Positions 52,005 to 61,100 are shown, numbered from the stretch's first letter. The stretch is 64,000 bases of DNA from Permianibacter sp046297695 (GCA_046297695.1 JBKBHF010000009.1:32651-96650); one strand, 5' to 3'. Notes: generated by a model not told the origin, from the sequence alone. Made by a program: numbers and translations.

Positions 52005-53201
52005 TCAGTGTGCCGAACCGGCCGCAATCACGCTGCGAACATGGTTCAGATCCTTGTCACCGCGACCGGACAGGTTGACGATGACATTCATCGGTTCGGT
52101 AATCGACTGCGCGAGCTGCTCGGCGTAGGCGAGTGCATGCGCGGATTCCAGTGCCGGAATGATACCCTCCTCTTTCGCGAGCCGCTGAAATGCTGTCAGC
52201 GCCGGCTCGTCGTTGACCGCCACATACTGCGCACGGCCGATGGACTGCAGATAGGCGTGCTCTGGGCCGACTGCGGGATAATCCAGTCCCGCCGACACCG
52301 AATGTGACTCCTCGATCTGGCCATCGGCATTCTGCATCACATAGGTGTAGGCGCCGTGCAGGATGCCAGGCGTGCCGGCGCACAGCGTCGCGCCGTGCTT
52401 GCCGCTGGTGATGCCATGACCACCAGGTTCAACACCGATCAGTTTCACCGACGCGTCTGCAACAAAGTCACTGAATATGCCAATGGCATTGGAGCCGCCG
52501 CCAACGCAGGCAATCACGGCATCCGGCAACGTGCCGATTTGCTCCAGTATCTGCGCGCGCGCTTCCCTGCCGATGACGCGCTGGAATTCCCGCACCAACA
52601 GCGGAAAGGGATACGGACCTGCAGCCGTGCCGAGCAGATAGTGGGTGGTTTCGAAACTCGCCGCCCAATCGCGCAGTGCTTCGTTGACCGCATCCTTGAG
52701 CGAGGCACTGCCGGCCTCGACTGGCACCACCTTGGCACCGAACAGTTCCATGCGAAACACGTTCATCTGCTGGCGCTGGATGTCTTTCGCGCCCATGTAA
52801 ATGACGCATTCCAGCCCGAGCAGCGCGCAGGCCAACGCCGTCGCGACCCCATGCTGACCGGCGCCTGTTTCGGCGATCACCCGCTTCTTGCCCATGCGCT
52901 GGCTCAGCAGTGCCTGGGCCAGTACCTGATTGGTTTTGTGCGCGCCACCATGCAACAGATCCTCGCGCTTCAGGAACACCCGCAGCGGCGTATCGCGCAG
53001 GAAATTGCGGCATTCGTACAGCGGCGTCGGCCGCCCGGCGTAATCACTCAGCAGTTTATTGAGCTGCTGATGAAAAGCCGGGTCGCGCTGGGCCTCGTGA
53101 AACGCAGCTGCCAGCTGATCCAGCGCCGGCAACAGGATCTCCGGCACATACTGGCCACCATAGGGGCCGAACCGGGTGATGTCTTCCGCAGCAATACTCA
53201 T
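52005..53201 (-). CDS. trpB: Tryptophan synthase beta chain TrpB
   Basis: PLP enzyme that joins indole and serine. The 398-residue protein shows FGPYGGQYVPE, the PLP Lys in LLHGGAHKTNQ, AETGAGQHGVATA, CVGGGSNAIG and LSGRGDKDL. Of the two adjacent ATG codons (53204 and 53201), the second is better spaced from GAGAG. It follows trpCF by 38 bp. Confidence 0.97.
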   Translation of the reverse strand: MSIAAEDITRFGPYGGQYVPEILLPALDQLAAAFHEAQRDPAFHQQLNKLLSDYAGRPTPLYECRNFLRDTPLRVFLKREDLLHGGAHKTNQVLAQALLSQRMGKKRVIAETGAGQHGVATALACALLGLECVIYMGAKDIQRQQMNVFRMELFGAKVVPVEAGSASLKDAVNEALRDWAASFETTHYLLGTAAGPYPFPLLVREFQRVIGREARAQILEQIGTLPDAVIACVGGGSNAIGIFSDFVADASVKLIGVEPGGHGITSGKHGATLCAGTPGILHGAYTYVMQNADGQIEESHSVSAGLDYPAVGPEHAYLQSIGRAQYVAVNDEPALTAFQRLAKEEGIIPALESAHALAYAEQLAQSITEPMNVIVNLSGRGDKDLNHVRSVIAAGSAH

Positions 53202-53239
53202 CATTTTCTCTCTGTATTCGTAATATGTTTGAAGCCGCT

Positions 53240-54688
53240 TCAACAGAAAAACCAACTGCGCAGTGAAGTAAAAAGCGCAGTCAACTTCTGGGCATCCTTT
53301 ATCCCCGGCGCCGACTCGACCCCGGAATTGACATCCAGCACGCCGACACCAGTGGCCCGCGCTGCCCGAATATTGTCGGGTGCCAGGCCGCCGGCGAGCA
53401 CGATGCGGGCCCGTGCCAATGTCGGCGGCAGCGCCTGCCAGTCAAACACCGTGCCGTTACCGCCGCGGGCCTGACCATGACCGCTATCAAACAGGACGCG
53501 GTCAGCTGCCGTCGCGCTGCTGTCCGCTGTGTTCACTTCCGCTGATTGGCTGACCCGTTCCACTTTCCAGACCTCGACACCGGGCAGCAGGGCCTTGACG
53601 GTGACGATATCGGTCTCGCTGTGCACGCCGTGCAGCTGCACCGCAAACAATTGCAACTCGCGCGCGGTTGCAACGATTTCATCGATATCGTTGCTGGTGA
53701 ACACCCCGACATAGCGCAGCGGCGCTGCCTGCTGGATCGCTTTTGCCTGCGGCAGCGTGATCCGGCGCGGCGATTCCGGCGCAAAAATGAGGCCACCGAA
53801 ACTGGCGCCAAGACCATAGGCCGCTCTGGCATCTTCGATGCGGGTCAGACCGCAGATCTTCACCGCGCCAAACGCGAGCTCACGCGCGGCCAGATCGACC
53901 CGCTCGGATTTCATCAGACTGGAGCCGACCAGAAAGGCCTTGGCATGGGTGGCCAGCCGGGCGACATCGGCATGGCTGCCGATGCCCGATTCGCTGACGA
54001 CAAGGCGGTCCGCCGGCACTTGTGGCGCCAGTTGCTCGGTAACGGCAAGATCAATTTTCAGCGTGCGCAAATCGCGGTTGTTGATGCCAATGATCTCGGC
54101 ACCGAGCGCGAGCGCCCGGTTGAGCTCAGCGGCATCGTGCACTTCGGTCAACACGCCGAGGCCGAGCGACCTGGCTTCGGCAGCACAAACGCGATAGCCG
54201 ACATCATCGAGCACCGACAGCATCAGCAGCACCGCATCGGCGCCGAAAGCCCAGGCTTCGCGCACCTGATACGGCTCCAGCGTGAAATCCTTGCGCAGAA
54301 TCGGCGCCCGGGTGATGGCGCGTACTTCCGCGAGGTGATCGAGGTGACCGCCAAAATAGGTCTCATCGGTCAACACCGAAATCACATCGGCGATGCCGTG
54401 GTATGCGCTGGCGATCTCGGCCAGGGTGAACTGACGGCGGATCACGCCCTGCGACGGCGACGCGCGCTTGCATTCCATGATGAAGCGTTTGCCGGGCGCG
54501 CGCAGTGCGGCGGCAAAATCACGGACCGGGCCGAATTCAACCGGTCGCTGCAACTGCGGCCGCGCCAGTTTGGCCTGCGCGAGCTCCAGCCGTTTGTTGG
54601 CCACGATCTCGGCCAGCACATTGCGCACTGGAGCGTTTTGCTCATGCGCGGTGCTGAGTGCACTGGCCGAAACGACATTAACCGACAT
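53240..54688 (-). CDS. trpCF: Indole-3-glycerol-phosphate synthase / PRA isomerase fusion TrpCF
   Basis: A 482-residue bifunctional enzyme. Residues about 20-270 are TrpC: FIMECKRASPSQG, ISVLTDETYFGG, LRKDFTLEPYQVREA, IIGINNRDLRTL and VSESGI. Residues about 272-482 are TrpF: VKICGLTRIEDARAA, GLIFAPESPR, AVQLHG, VLFDSGHG, GGNGTVFDW and LAGGLAPDNI. The enteric TrpC has the same fusion. ATG 54688 lies within trpD (11-bp overlap). Confidence 0.97.
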   Translation of the reverse strand: MSVNVVSASALSTAHEQNAPVRNVLAEIVANKRLELAQAKLARPQLQRPVEFGPVRDFAAALRAPGKRFIMECKRASPSQGVIRRQFTLAEIASAYHGIADVISVLTDETYFGGHLDHLAEVRAITRAPILRKDFTLEPYQVREAWAFGADAVLLMLSVLDDVGYRVCAAEARSLGLGVLTEVHDAAELNRALALGAEIIGINNRDLRTLKIDLAVTEQLAPQVPADRLVVSESGIGSHADVARLATHAKAFLVGSSLMKSERVDLAARELAFGAVKICGLTRIEDARAAYGLGASFGGLIFAPESPRRITLPQAKAIQQAAPLRYVGVFTSNDIDEIVATARELQLFAVQLHGVHSETDIVTVKALLPGVEVWKVERVSQSAEVNTADSSATAADRVLFDSGHGQARGGNGTVFDWQALPPTLARARIVLAGGLAPDNIRAARATGVGVLDVNSGVESAPGIKDAQKLTALFTSLRSWFFC

Positions 54689-55688
54689 AAGCAGACTCCC
54701 GTTGCAGATCCCGCAGCCGCGCCAGCGGCACGCCATCGCGCAGCGCCGCCGAGGCTTGTTCGACGCCGGCCGCAATGGTGCCGACCTTGCCGGCGACATA
54801 AAGCCCGGCACCGGCATTGAGGGCAATGGCGGCATGAAAGGCCGGGCGACCGGCACCGGCCAGCACCGCTTCGATTTCCGCCGCGTTGGCCACTGCATCA
54901 CCGCCACGCAGCGCTTCGATCGGGAATCGCTGCAGCCCGACCTGCTCCGGCGTCAGTGTGTCCTGCGTCAAAACCCCTTCACGCAATTCCACATATTGAC
55001 TCGGCCCGTGCACAGCGAATTCGTCAACACCACCGTTGACGACAATGGCGCGCTTGACGCCGATTGCACGCAGCGTTTCCGCAACCAGCATCAGGTACTT
55101 TGAATCATACACGCCCATCAGCCGCAGGTTGGCACGGGCCGGGTTGATGATCGGCCCCAGCAGATTGAACAGCGTACGCAACTTCAGCGCCTGCCGAACC
55201 GGCATCGCATGGCGCACGCCCGGATGGTATTGCGGCGCGTGCAGGAAGCAGAGCTGATACTGATCGAGCAAGGCGCGCGCGCGCTCCGGCGTTTGTTCAC
55301 ACTGGATGCCGAGCGCCTTCAGTACATCAGTCGAGCCGCTTTGTGAACTGACCGCGCGATTGCCATGTTTGGCCACCGGCACGCCGAGACTCGCCAGCGT
55401 GAACGCAACTGCGCTTGAGACATTCAGCGTACCCATGCCATCGCCGCCGGTGCCGCAGCAATCGATGACGTCATAAGCTGGCGTAGGGAACGGCAGCGCT
55501 GCGGCCAGCAAAGCGTGGGCGGCACCAGCGACCTCTTCGGCCGTCTCGCCTTTGGTCCGCAGCGCAATCAGCAATGCGCTGATTTCAATCACATCGGCTT
55601 CGCCGCGCACGATGCGGGCAAATGCCTGCTCGGCATCGCTGACACTCAGATTTGCGCCAGCCACAACGCGCTCCAATACCGGGTTCAT
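54678..55688 (-). CDS. trpD: Anthranilate phosphoribosyltransferase TrpD
   Basis: Joins anthranilate and PRPP. The 336-residue enzyme shows DCCGTGGDGMGTLNVSSAVAF, the PRPP/Mg loop KHGNRAVSSQSGSTDVLKALG, NLLGPIINPA and VNGGVDEF. ATG 55688 overlaps the trpG stop (ATGA); the longer frame to 56231 overlaps trpG and is spurious. It is separate from trpG, unlike enteric TrpGD. Confidence 0.97.
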   Translation of the reverse strand: MNPVLERVVAGANLSVSDAEQAFARIVRGEADVIEISALLIALRTKGETAEEVAGAAHALLAAALPFPTPAYDVIDCCGTGGDGMGTLNVSSAVAFTLASLGVPVAKHGNRAVSSQSGSTDVLKALGIQCEQTPERARALLDQYQLCFLHAPQYHPGVRHAMPVRQALKLRTLFNLLGPIINPARANLRLMGVYDSKYLMLVAETLRAIGVKRAIVVNGGVDEFAVHGPSQYVELREGVLTQDTLTPEQVGLQRFPIEALRGGDAVANAAEIEAVLAGAGRPAFHAAIALNAGAGLYVAGKVGTIAAGVEQASAALRDGVPLARLRDLQRESAYVG

Positions 55689-56320
55689 GCCGCACGCTCC
55701 TTCTGCTCGGGTTCTTTCAGGAAATGCACCACATTGGCCAGCAGATCGCGGCCGTAAGTCGTCAGAATCGATTCCGGATGGAACTGCAAGCCGGCGATAG
55801 CATGGTGTTTGTGCATCATCGCCATCACCACCGGCCGGAACGCGTCGGCATCGAAAGCTTCGGCAATGATCTGCATCGACTCCGGCACTTCGATCGCAGC
55901 CAATGAGTGATAGCGACCGACCATCAGCTGGCGCGGCAAGCCGGCAAACAGCGGATGCACTTCGCACTGGATGGTGCAGCGTTCGCCATGCAGCGGCTGC
56001 GGTGCCCGGCCGACCACGCCGCCGAACGCGACGGTCATCGCCTGATGACCGAGACAGACACCGAGCATCGGATAGCGGCCGGCCACCGCCTTGATGAGCT
56101 CGATGCAAATACCGGCCTGCTCCGGCGTGCCCGGCCCCGGCGACAGCACCAGCAGCGGTTCCTGCATCGTCGCCAGTCGCTGCAGCACATCGGCGAGCGG
56201 CACGTCGTTGCGCAGCACCGTGACCTTGCAACCGAGGCAGGAAAACTCTTCGACCAGGTTGTAGCTGAACGAGTCGTAGTTATCGATCAGCAACACATCG
56301 CGAACGTATTCGCTAGCCAT
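55685..56320 (-). CDS. trpG: Anthranilate synthase glutaminase component TrpG
   Basis: Supplies ammonia to TrpE. The 211-residue class I amidotransferase shows VLLIDNYDSFSYNL, LSPGPGTPEQAGI, the catalytic Cys in LGVCLGHQAM, and His/Glu in LQFHPESILT. The start at 56320 has GGGAG upstream and lies four bases after the trpE stop. It could also serve folate synthesis as PabA, as often happens. Confidence 0.95.
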   Translation of the reverse strand: MASEYVRDVLLIDNYDSFSYNLVEEFSCLGCKVTVLRNDVPLADVLQRLATMQEPLLVLSPGPGTPEQAGICIELIKAVAGRYPMLGVCLGHQAMTVAFGGVVGRAPQPLHGERCTIQCEVHPLFAGLPRQLMVGRYHSLAAIEVPESMQIIAEAFDADAFRPVVMAMMHKHHAIAGLQFHPESILTTYGRDLLANVVHFLKEPEQKERAA

Positions 56321-56324
56321 CGCT

Positions 56325-57971
56325 CTACGCTCCCTTTTCACTGACATTTGCGCTGGCAATCGCGCGCAGCACGCTCTCGGCCTTGCGCCGGGTTTCGTCG
56401 GCCTCAGCCTGCGGCTCGGAGCCGAGCACAATGCCGGCACCGGCCTGCACGGTGGCGACACCATCGCGCACGACGGCAGCGCGGATCACGATGGCGGTAT
56501 CCATGTTGCCGGCGGCATCGAGATAGCCGACCGCACCGCCGTAACAGCCGCGTGGCGCCCGTTCGATAGCCCGGATAATCTGGATGGCACGGATCTTCGG
56601 CGCACCGGACAGCGTGCCCATCGGCATCGACGCCGCGAACGCGTGCAGCGCATCGAGCTCCGGCTTCAGCACGCCATTGACGCGCGACACCAAGTGCATG
56701 ACCCGGGCATAGCGCTCGACGGTCAGCAACTGCTTGATCCGGCGGCTGCCGGGCTGACAGATGCGGGCAACATCGTTGCGCGCCAGATCGACCAGCATCA
56801 TGTGCTCGGCCACTTCCTTGCCATCGGCGCGCAATTCGGCTTCGATGCGGGCATCGCGATCCAAATCGAGCGCGCCATTCTTGTCGCGGCCACGCGGCCG
56901 GGTGCCAGCAATCGGACAGACCTCCAGCACACGGCTTGCACCATCGACTTTCACCGCCGATTCGGGCGAAGCGCCGAACAGCGTGAACGCATCGGTGGCC
57001 CCGTAAAACAGGTACGGACTCGGATTTTCCTGACGCAGCGCCCGGTAGGCCGTAAGCGGTGCATGGCACGGCAACTGGAATCGACGCGAGATCACAATCT
57101 GGAACGCGTCACCGGCCCGCAGATGTTCCTGCACCTGGCGAACCTGCGCACAGAACGCGCTGTCGCTGACGTTTGTGGTGACCGGCTCAAGCGCAGCAAC
57201 CGGTGCTGGCGCCTGTACGGTTTTGAGTTTGCCGGCCTGCTCGGCCAGCAAGGCCAGGCGCCGGCTCAATTCGTTTTCGACCCGCTCAGACTGCTCGCCG
57301 TCGATCACCAGCGCCGTCGCCTGCGCCGGATGACCATCTCGCGGCACCTGCACCAGAATTTCCGGCACATAGAGCGTGAAGCTGTCGCTGTCGGTGCCGT
57401 CAGCAAAGGGTGCGAACTGCTCGAAGAGTTCTATCGATTCAAACGGGAACACACCGGTGAGCAGCAAAGCCTTGCTGACATCGGCGCTGCTCGGCATCAG
57501 CGCCGTCAGCACCGCGCGCAATACGTCGAACGGTGACGCCGCCCGCAGCCGCGCCAGCTCATCCACACCCGCTTCCGGTCGCGGAAAGCGCAGCGTCACT
57601 TGCTCGTCACGCTGGCTTTGTGTTTGCACTGCAGATGCGGCAAGCAACGCCGCGATGAGTTTTTTTAGCAGCGCACGGCCATTGACCGTCAGCGCGGTCA
57701 GCGTGACGTGCCGGCCCTTGCCATGCAGCTTCAGACACGGTGACAACAGCAACAGGCTCTTGCCTGCCTGCGTCGTCGGGGCGCCATAGGCGGGCACCAC
57801 GTTATCGACCGTTTCCAGCAGGAAATGTCCTTCGGCGCGCCCGTCGTCGGTTTGGCTGGCAAACAGATCGACCGGCGCGGCCGACAATGTGAACTGCCGG
57901 CTAAGCACCCGGTAATCAGCACGCACGTTGGCGGCTGCGGCATTGGCAGATTGGACAGGCACGGCTGCCAT
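56325..57971 (-). CDS. trpE: Anthranilate synthase component I TrpE
   Basis: Makes anthranilate from chorismate. The 548-residue enzyme shows the chorismate-binding C-terminal half: GDAFQIVISRRFQ, PSPYLFYGATDAFTLFGASPES, CPIAGTRPRG, DLARNDVARIC, MPMGTLSGAPKIRA, and QAGAGIVLGSEPQAE. The N-terminal feedback motif usually read as LLES is LLET here (Thr54). The ATG at 57971 overlaps the aroF stop (TAATG). Confidence 0.96.
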   Translation of the reverse strand: MAAVPVQSANAAAANVRADYRVLSRQFTLSAAPVDLFASQTDDGRAEGHFLLETVDNVVPAYGAPTTQAGKSLLLLSPCLKLHGKGRHVTLTALTVNGRALLKKLIAALLAASAVQTQSQRDEQVTLRFPRPEAGVDELARLRAASPFDVLRAVLTALMPSSADVSKALLLTGVFPFESIELFEQFAPFADGTDSDSFTLYVPEILVQVPRDGHPAQATALVIDGEQSERVENELSRRLALLAEQAGKLKTVQAPAPVAALEPVTTNVSDSAFCAQVRQVQEHLRAGDAFQIVISRRFQLPCHAPLTAYRALRQENPSPYLFYGATDAFTLFGASPESAVKVDGASRVLEVCPIAGTRPRGRDKNGALDLDRDARIEAELRADGKEVAEHMMLVDLARNDVARICQPGSRRIKQLLTVERYARVMHLVSRVNGVLKPELDALHAFAASMPMGTLSGAPKIRAIQIIRAIERAPRGCYGGAVGYLDAAGNMDTAIVIRAAVVRDGVATVQAGAGIVLGSEPQAEADETRRKAESVLRAIASANVSEKGA

Positions 57972-58984
57972 TACAGCGTTCTCCCAACGGCTTCGGCGAT
58001 GAGTTTGAGTTCTTTCATCAACTGGGCGAATTGCGGCGGCGTCAGCGACTGCTTGCCATCGGACAGTGCCTGCGCCGGATTGCGGTGCACTTCGATCAGC
58101 AAACCGTCGGCGCCGCAGGCCAGCGCTGCTTTCGACAACGGCGCGACCAGCTCGCGAATGCCGGTGCCGTGCGACGGATCGACCATGACCGGCAGATGGG
58201 TTTTCTGCTTGAGATAGGCAACGGCGTTCAGATCAAGCGTGTTGCGGGTGGCCGTTTCAAAGGTGCGGATGCCGCGCTCGCACAGGATCACATTCGGGTT
58301 GCCGGCCGCGACAATGTATTCCGCCGCCAGCAGCAGCTCCTCGATGGTCGCCGACAGGCCGCGCTTCAGCACCACCGGCTTTTTGGTTTCGCCAACCGCG
58401 CGCAGCAAGCGGAAGTTCTGCATGTTGCGGGCGCCGATCTGCAGCGCATCGATCTTCTCGACAAACAACTCGACATCGCCGGTGTCCATCACTTCCGAGA
58501 CGGTCGGCAGGCCGGTTTCACCCGAGATTTTTTTCAGCAGGTTGAGCCCTTCTTCACCGTGGCCCTGAAAGCTGTACGGCGAGCTGCGCGGCTTGTAGGC
58601 ACCGCCACGCAGGGCGCGGGCGCCAGCGTCCTTTACCGCCGCCGCAGTTTCGCGCAGCTGATCTTCGCTTTCGACCGCGCACGGCCCGCCGACAATCACC
58701 AGACGCTCGCCACCAATCGCGATGTTGCCGATATTGACCACGGTGTCGTGGCCGCGCATATCACGGCTGACCAGCTTGTACGGCGTCAGAATCGGCTTGA
58801 CCGACTCGACCAGCGGGTCGCCTTCCAGATTCAGCTCGTTCAATACCCGCTCATCACCGAGCGCACCGAGCACGACCCGCTCGACCCCGGGCATGTACAG
58901 CGGCTTGAGGCCGCGCGCTTCGATTTGCTGCATCAGGCGGAAGGCATCGGCCTCCGAGGCTTCCGGTTTCAGGACAACGATCAT
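57971..58984 (-). CDS. aroF: 3-deoxy-7-phosphoheptulonate (DAHP) synthase, ferredoxin-like N-domain type
   Basis: First step of the shikimate pathway. The 337-residue protein is the type I-beta form: a ferredoxin-like N-terminal domain (residues 1-70, MIVVLKPEASEADAFRLMQQ) precedes the barrel with IVGGPCAVES, GGAYKPRSSPYSFQG, QIGARNMQNFRLL, LKRGLSATIEE and PVMVDPSHGTG. Placement as the first gene of the trp operon, behind two trp attenuators, makes it a tryptophan-regulated isozyme. AAGGAG precedes the ATG. Confidence 0.95.
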   Translation of the reverse strand: MIVVLKPEASEADAFRLMQQIEARGLKPLYMPGVERVVLGALGDERVLNELNLEGDPLVESVKPILTPYKLVSRDMRGHDTVVNIGNIAIGGERLVIVGGPCAVESEDQLRETAAAVKDAGARALRGGAYKPRSSPYSFQGHGEEGLNLLKKISGETGLPTVSEVMDTGDVELFVEKIDALQIGARNMQNFRLLRAVGETKKPVVLKRGLSATIEELLLAAEYIVAAGNPNVILCERGIRTFETATRNTLDLNAVAYLKQKTHLPVMVDPSHGTGIRELVAPLSKAALACGADGLLIEVHRNPAQALSDGKQSLTPPQFAQLMKELKLIAEAVGRTL

Positions 58985-59048
58985 GGTGTGACTCCTTTTC
59001 TCGATAGTTGGTGGTTCGGTTCAATCGTGGAAATGACTTTTTCGCCAA

Positions 59049-59080
59049 ACAAAAAGGCCCGCGGGGTACGCGGGCCTTTT
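59049..59080 (-). terminator. Second (proximal) trp attenuator terminator
   Basis: Stem GGCCCGCG/CGCGGGCC (59056-59063 with 59069-59076), a 5-base loop and a T run on the minus strand, 23 bp after the second leader peptide stop and about 65 bp before aroF. Confidence 0.92.
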
Positions 59081-59102
59081 CAGGTGACTGCAAACGCTTT
59101 TT

Positions 59103-59192
59103 TCAGCGCATGACGCCCTCTGCCCGCGTGCGGACATGCCACCACCAGCGCCAGCCGCGCAGGTTGTTGAAGCGGAGGGTTGTCAGATTCAT
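59103..59192 (-). CDS. trpL: trp leader peptide 2 (nearest to aroF)
   Basis: A 29-codon frame (stop 59103-59105) containing GWRWWWH, i.e. four Trp codons within five positions. It is followed immediately by a Rho-independent hairpin. Such a Trp-rich leader lets ribosome stalling sense charged tRNA-Trp. The only upstream ribosome-site-like sequence (AAGG) is distant. Confidence 0.9.
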   Translation of the reverse strand: MNLTTLRFNNLRGWRWWWHVRTRAEGVMR

Positions 59193-59279
59193 AGTTTCGT
59201 TATCTACCTTCAGATGAATACGCCGCGCCGAAATTGTTCCAGACAATTTCCGGCATGCCCCGCATCCCTGCGGGGCAAA

Positions 59280-59309
59280 ACAAAAAGGCCCGCTTGGAGC
59301 GGGCCTTTT
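59280..59309 (-). terminator. First (distal) trp attenuator terminator
   Basis: Stem GGCCCGC/GCGGGCC (59287-59293 with 59299-59305), a 5-base loop and a T run on the minus strand, about 40 bp after the first leader peptide stop. Its sequence closely matches the second attenuator terminator. Confidence 0.92.
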
Positions 59310-59347
59310 GCAAACTTTACACGTCAGTTGCGGTAGAAAACCGGCAA

Positions 59348-59425
59348 TCAACGCGCACGCAGGCCCGCCTGAGGGTGTTGCCACCACCAGCGCCAGACCT
59401 TGTTGATGTGAGTGCGTGCTTTCAT
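59348..59425 (-). CDS. trpL: trp leader peptide 1 (farthest from aroF)
   Basis: A 25-codon frame from ATG 59425 to TGA 59348-59350 containing VWRWWWQ. The DNA around the Trp codons is identical over 15 bases to the second leader, so the two arose by duplication. It has its own terminator downstream. TTGACG at 59457-59462 may be a -35 box, but the spacing would put the start very close to this ATG, so the promoter is uncertain. Confidence 0.88.
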   Translation of the reverse strand: MKARTHINKVWRWWWQHPQAGLRAR

Positions 59426-59514
59426 GTTGGCGAAACTACCCGAGCCGACATCGGGCCGTCAAGCCACAATTTGATGACCATGAGCGGAAGTCATAAGCCT
59501 GACTGGACCAGCGT

Positions 59515-59919
59515 CTACTGTATGAAGTAGCCAATGACCCGCCAGCTACCGTCGGCCTCCCGCATCATCGTGACATGCTCGGTTACCGCGGAACGACCAG
59601 CAAAATCGGTACGAAAACGCAGCTTCGCATATTCGCCACCGGGCAAGCCCGGCATGCTGAGTTCCAACGACCGGAACACCAGCTCACGCTTGCTGACCAC
59701 ACCCAATGGGCCACGAGCCTCGCTGATCGCTTTTTGCCAGGTCTCGAAGTTGACAGCGGAACGCATCAGATTGCTGGACTCGGCATAAGCCTGCTGATGC
59801 TCGGCGGCATCGACTTTCCGCAACCAGTGAATGCCTGCACTGACTGCGGCCTCGGTTTCATCAGCTGACGCCAGCAAGGGCGCCATCAACATCAGCAACA
59901 GAACCCACCAATTACGCAT
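59515..59919 (-). CDS. Exported DUF4019-like protein
   Basis: A 134-residue protein with a signal peptide (WWVLLLMLMAPLLASA) and a small cystatin/NTF2-like fold suggested by AAVSAGIHWLRKVDAAEHQQAYAES, FETWQKAISEARGPLG and DGSWRVIGYFI. The pattern fits DUF4019. Function is unknown. It is the last gene of the SPFH operon strand, 33 bp after the Arc-like gene. Confidence 0.78.
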   Translation of the reverse strand: MRNWWVLLLMLMAPLLASADETEAAVSAGIHWLRKVDAAEHQQAYAESSNLMRSAVNFETWQKAISEARGPLGVVSKRELVFRSLELSMPGLPGGEYAKLRFRTDFAGRSAVTEHVTMMREADGSWRVIGYFIQ

Positions 59920-59952
59920 CGCGACTTACTCCTGTTTAAGTGACATTCCCTT

Positions 59953-60153
59953 TCAGCGGCTGCTGCCATCGGTCGGTGGCGGCAGCTCTTCCGGTTCAGC
60001 GGTCACTGCTTTCACCCGCCCCGCTCGCCGCAGCGCATCCCGCAGCGCCCACTCGATCTGGGCGTTCAAACTGCGCAAATCATCGTCGGCCCAACGCTGC
60101 ATGGCATCGAGGATCTGGGCATCCACTCGCAGCGCGAACGCTTTTTTGCTCAC
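59953..60153 (-). CDS. Arc-like ribbon-helix-helix DNA-binding protein
   Basis: A 66-residue protein with KAFALRVDAQILDAMQRWADDDLRSLNAQIEWALRDALRRAGR, an Arc-family ribbon-helix-helix fold: a short beta strand that contacts DNA, then two helices. A Glu/Pro-rich tail follows. It overlaps the stop of the hydrolase gene (ATGA). No toxin partner is evident, so it is more likely a regulator, perhaps of its own operon. Confidence 0.85.
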   Translation of the reverse strand: MSKKAFALRVDAQILDAMQRWADDDLRSLNAQIEWALRDALRRAGRVKAVTAEPEELPPPTDGSSR

Positions 60154-61100
60154 GGCAGGCTCCGGACAAAACTGACCACGGCCGGGACCAGCTCCGGCGC
60201 CAACGGCAGCGCCGGATCGCCGTAGCTGCGCTGTTGCATCACGCTGTCCCCCACGGCCACCGCCTTCAGGACGTGGTTCATGTTGGCAATGCGCAGCGCC
60301 TGTACCGATGCTACCGCCGCAAGCGCGCCGGCATCGGCGGCGCTGACCTGGATATCGGCGCCGCCTGCCACGGTCAGAACCGGCACCTTGAGCTTTCCGA
60401 GCTCCACCGCTGGGTCGCGGCGCAGCCAGGACTGCATATACGGCTGCACGCTCGGGCGATACAGCGCCGCCAACGACGGTGGCACGTCGGCCACCAGGCG
60501 GCCAGCCTTCAGCTCAGCAAGGATGCGGGCGCTGTCCGCGAGCAAATGGGGCGCCTGCTTCTGCAACTGCTCTTGCAACAACACGTCCGCCGAACGGCCC
60601 GCCCCCGCAATCAGGACAACGCCCGCGACGGCACGGCGCTGAGCCAGCAAAGTGACCAGCAGCGCCCCCTCGCTGTGACCGATCAGCACCGGCTTGGCAA
60701 AACCACGCCGCTCCAGCTCGGCAGCCCAGGCATCTGCATCGTTGACAAAACTATCGATGCGCAACTTGCTTTCATCCGGCTGCAACCACGTACTTTCGCC
60801 GACGCCGCGTTTGTCATAGCGCAGGCTGGCGATACCATTGCTTGCCAGCTGCTGCGCCAACATTTTCAGGCTGTTGTTGGCGCCGGGCAGGAGTTTGCTG
60901 TTGCCGTCCCGATCGGTCGGACCGGAACCGGCGACGATGAGAGCCACAGGGACCCTCTCGGTTGTCAGCGGCTGTTCCAAGGTACCGCGCAGCGTGACGT
61001 CAGGCAGCTTCAATTCCAGCAGCTGGCTGCGGAACTCGATGGCCGAAACGGTTGATGCCAAACTCAAGGCGGCAGCGACCACTACCATGTGAAATCTCAT
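60150..61100 (-). CDS. Exported alpha/beta hydrolase
   Basis: A 316-residue protein with a signal peptide (MVVVAAALSLASTVSA) and an alpha/beta hydrolase fold. It has VALIVAGSGPTDRDGN (oxyanion region), YDKRGVGEST, the nucleophile elbow LIGHSEGA, a late Asp in GGADIQVS and His in NMNHVLKAV. It is probably a periplasmic esterase; the substrate is unknown. ATG 61100 has GGAG upstream and overlaps the stop of the PH-domain gene. Confidence 0.87.
   Translation of the reverse strand: MRFHMVVVAAALSLASTVSAIEFRSQLLELKLPDVTLRGTLEQPLTTERVPVALIVAGSGPTDRDGNSKLLPGANNSLKMLAQQLASNGIASLRYDKRGVGESTWLQPDESKLRIDSFVNDADAWAAELERRGFAKPVLIGHSEGALLVTLLAQRRAVAGVVLIAGAGRSADVLLQEQLQKQAPHLLADSARILAELKAGRLVADVPPSLAALYRPSVQPYMQSWLRRDPAVELGKLKVPVLTVAGGADIQVSAADAGALAAVASVQALRIANMNHVLKAVAVGDSVMQQRSYGDPALPLAPELVPAVVSFVRSLP

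Noticed and set aside
59953..60153. Arc-like protein as an antitoxin of a toxin-antitoxin pair
   Set aside because: Neither neighbour looks like a toxin: one is an exported hydrolase, the other a DUF4019 protein with a signal peptide.
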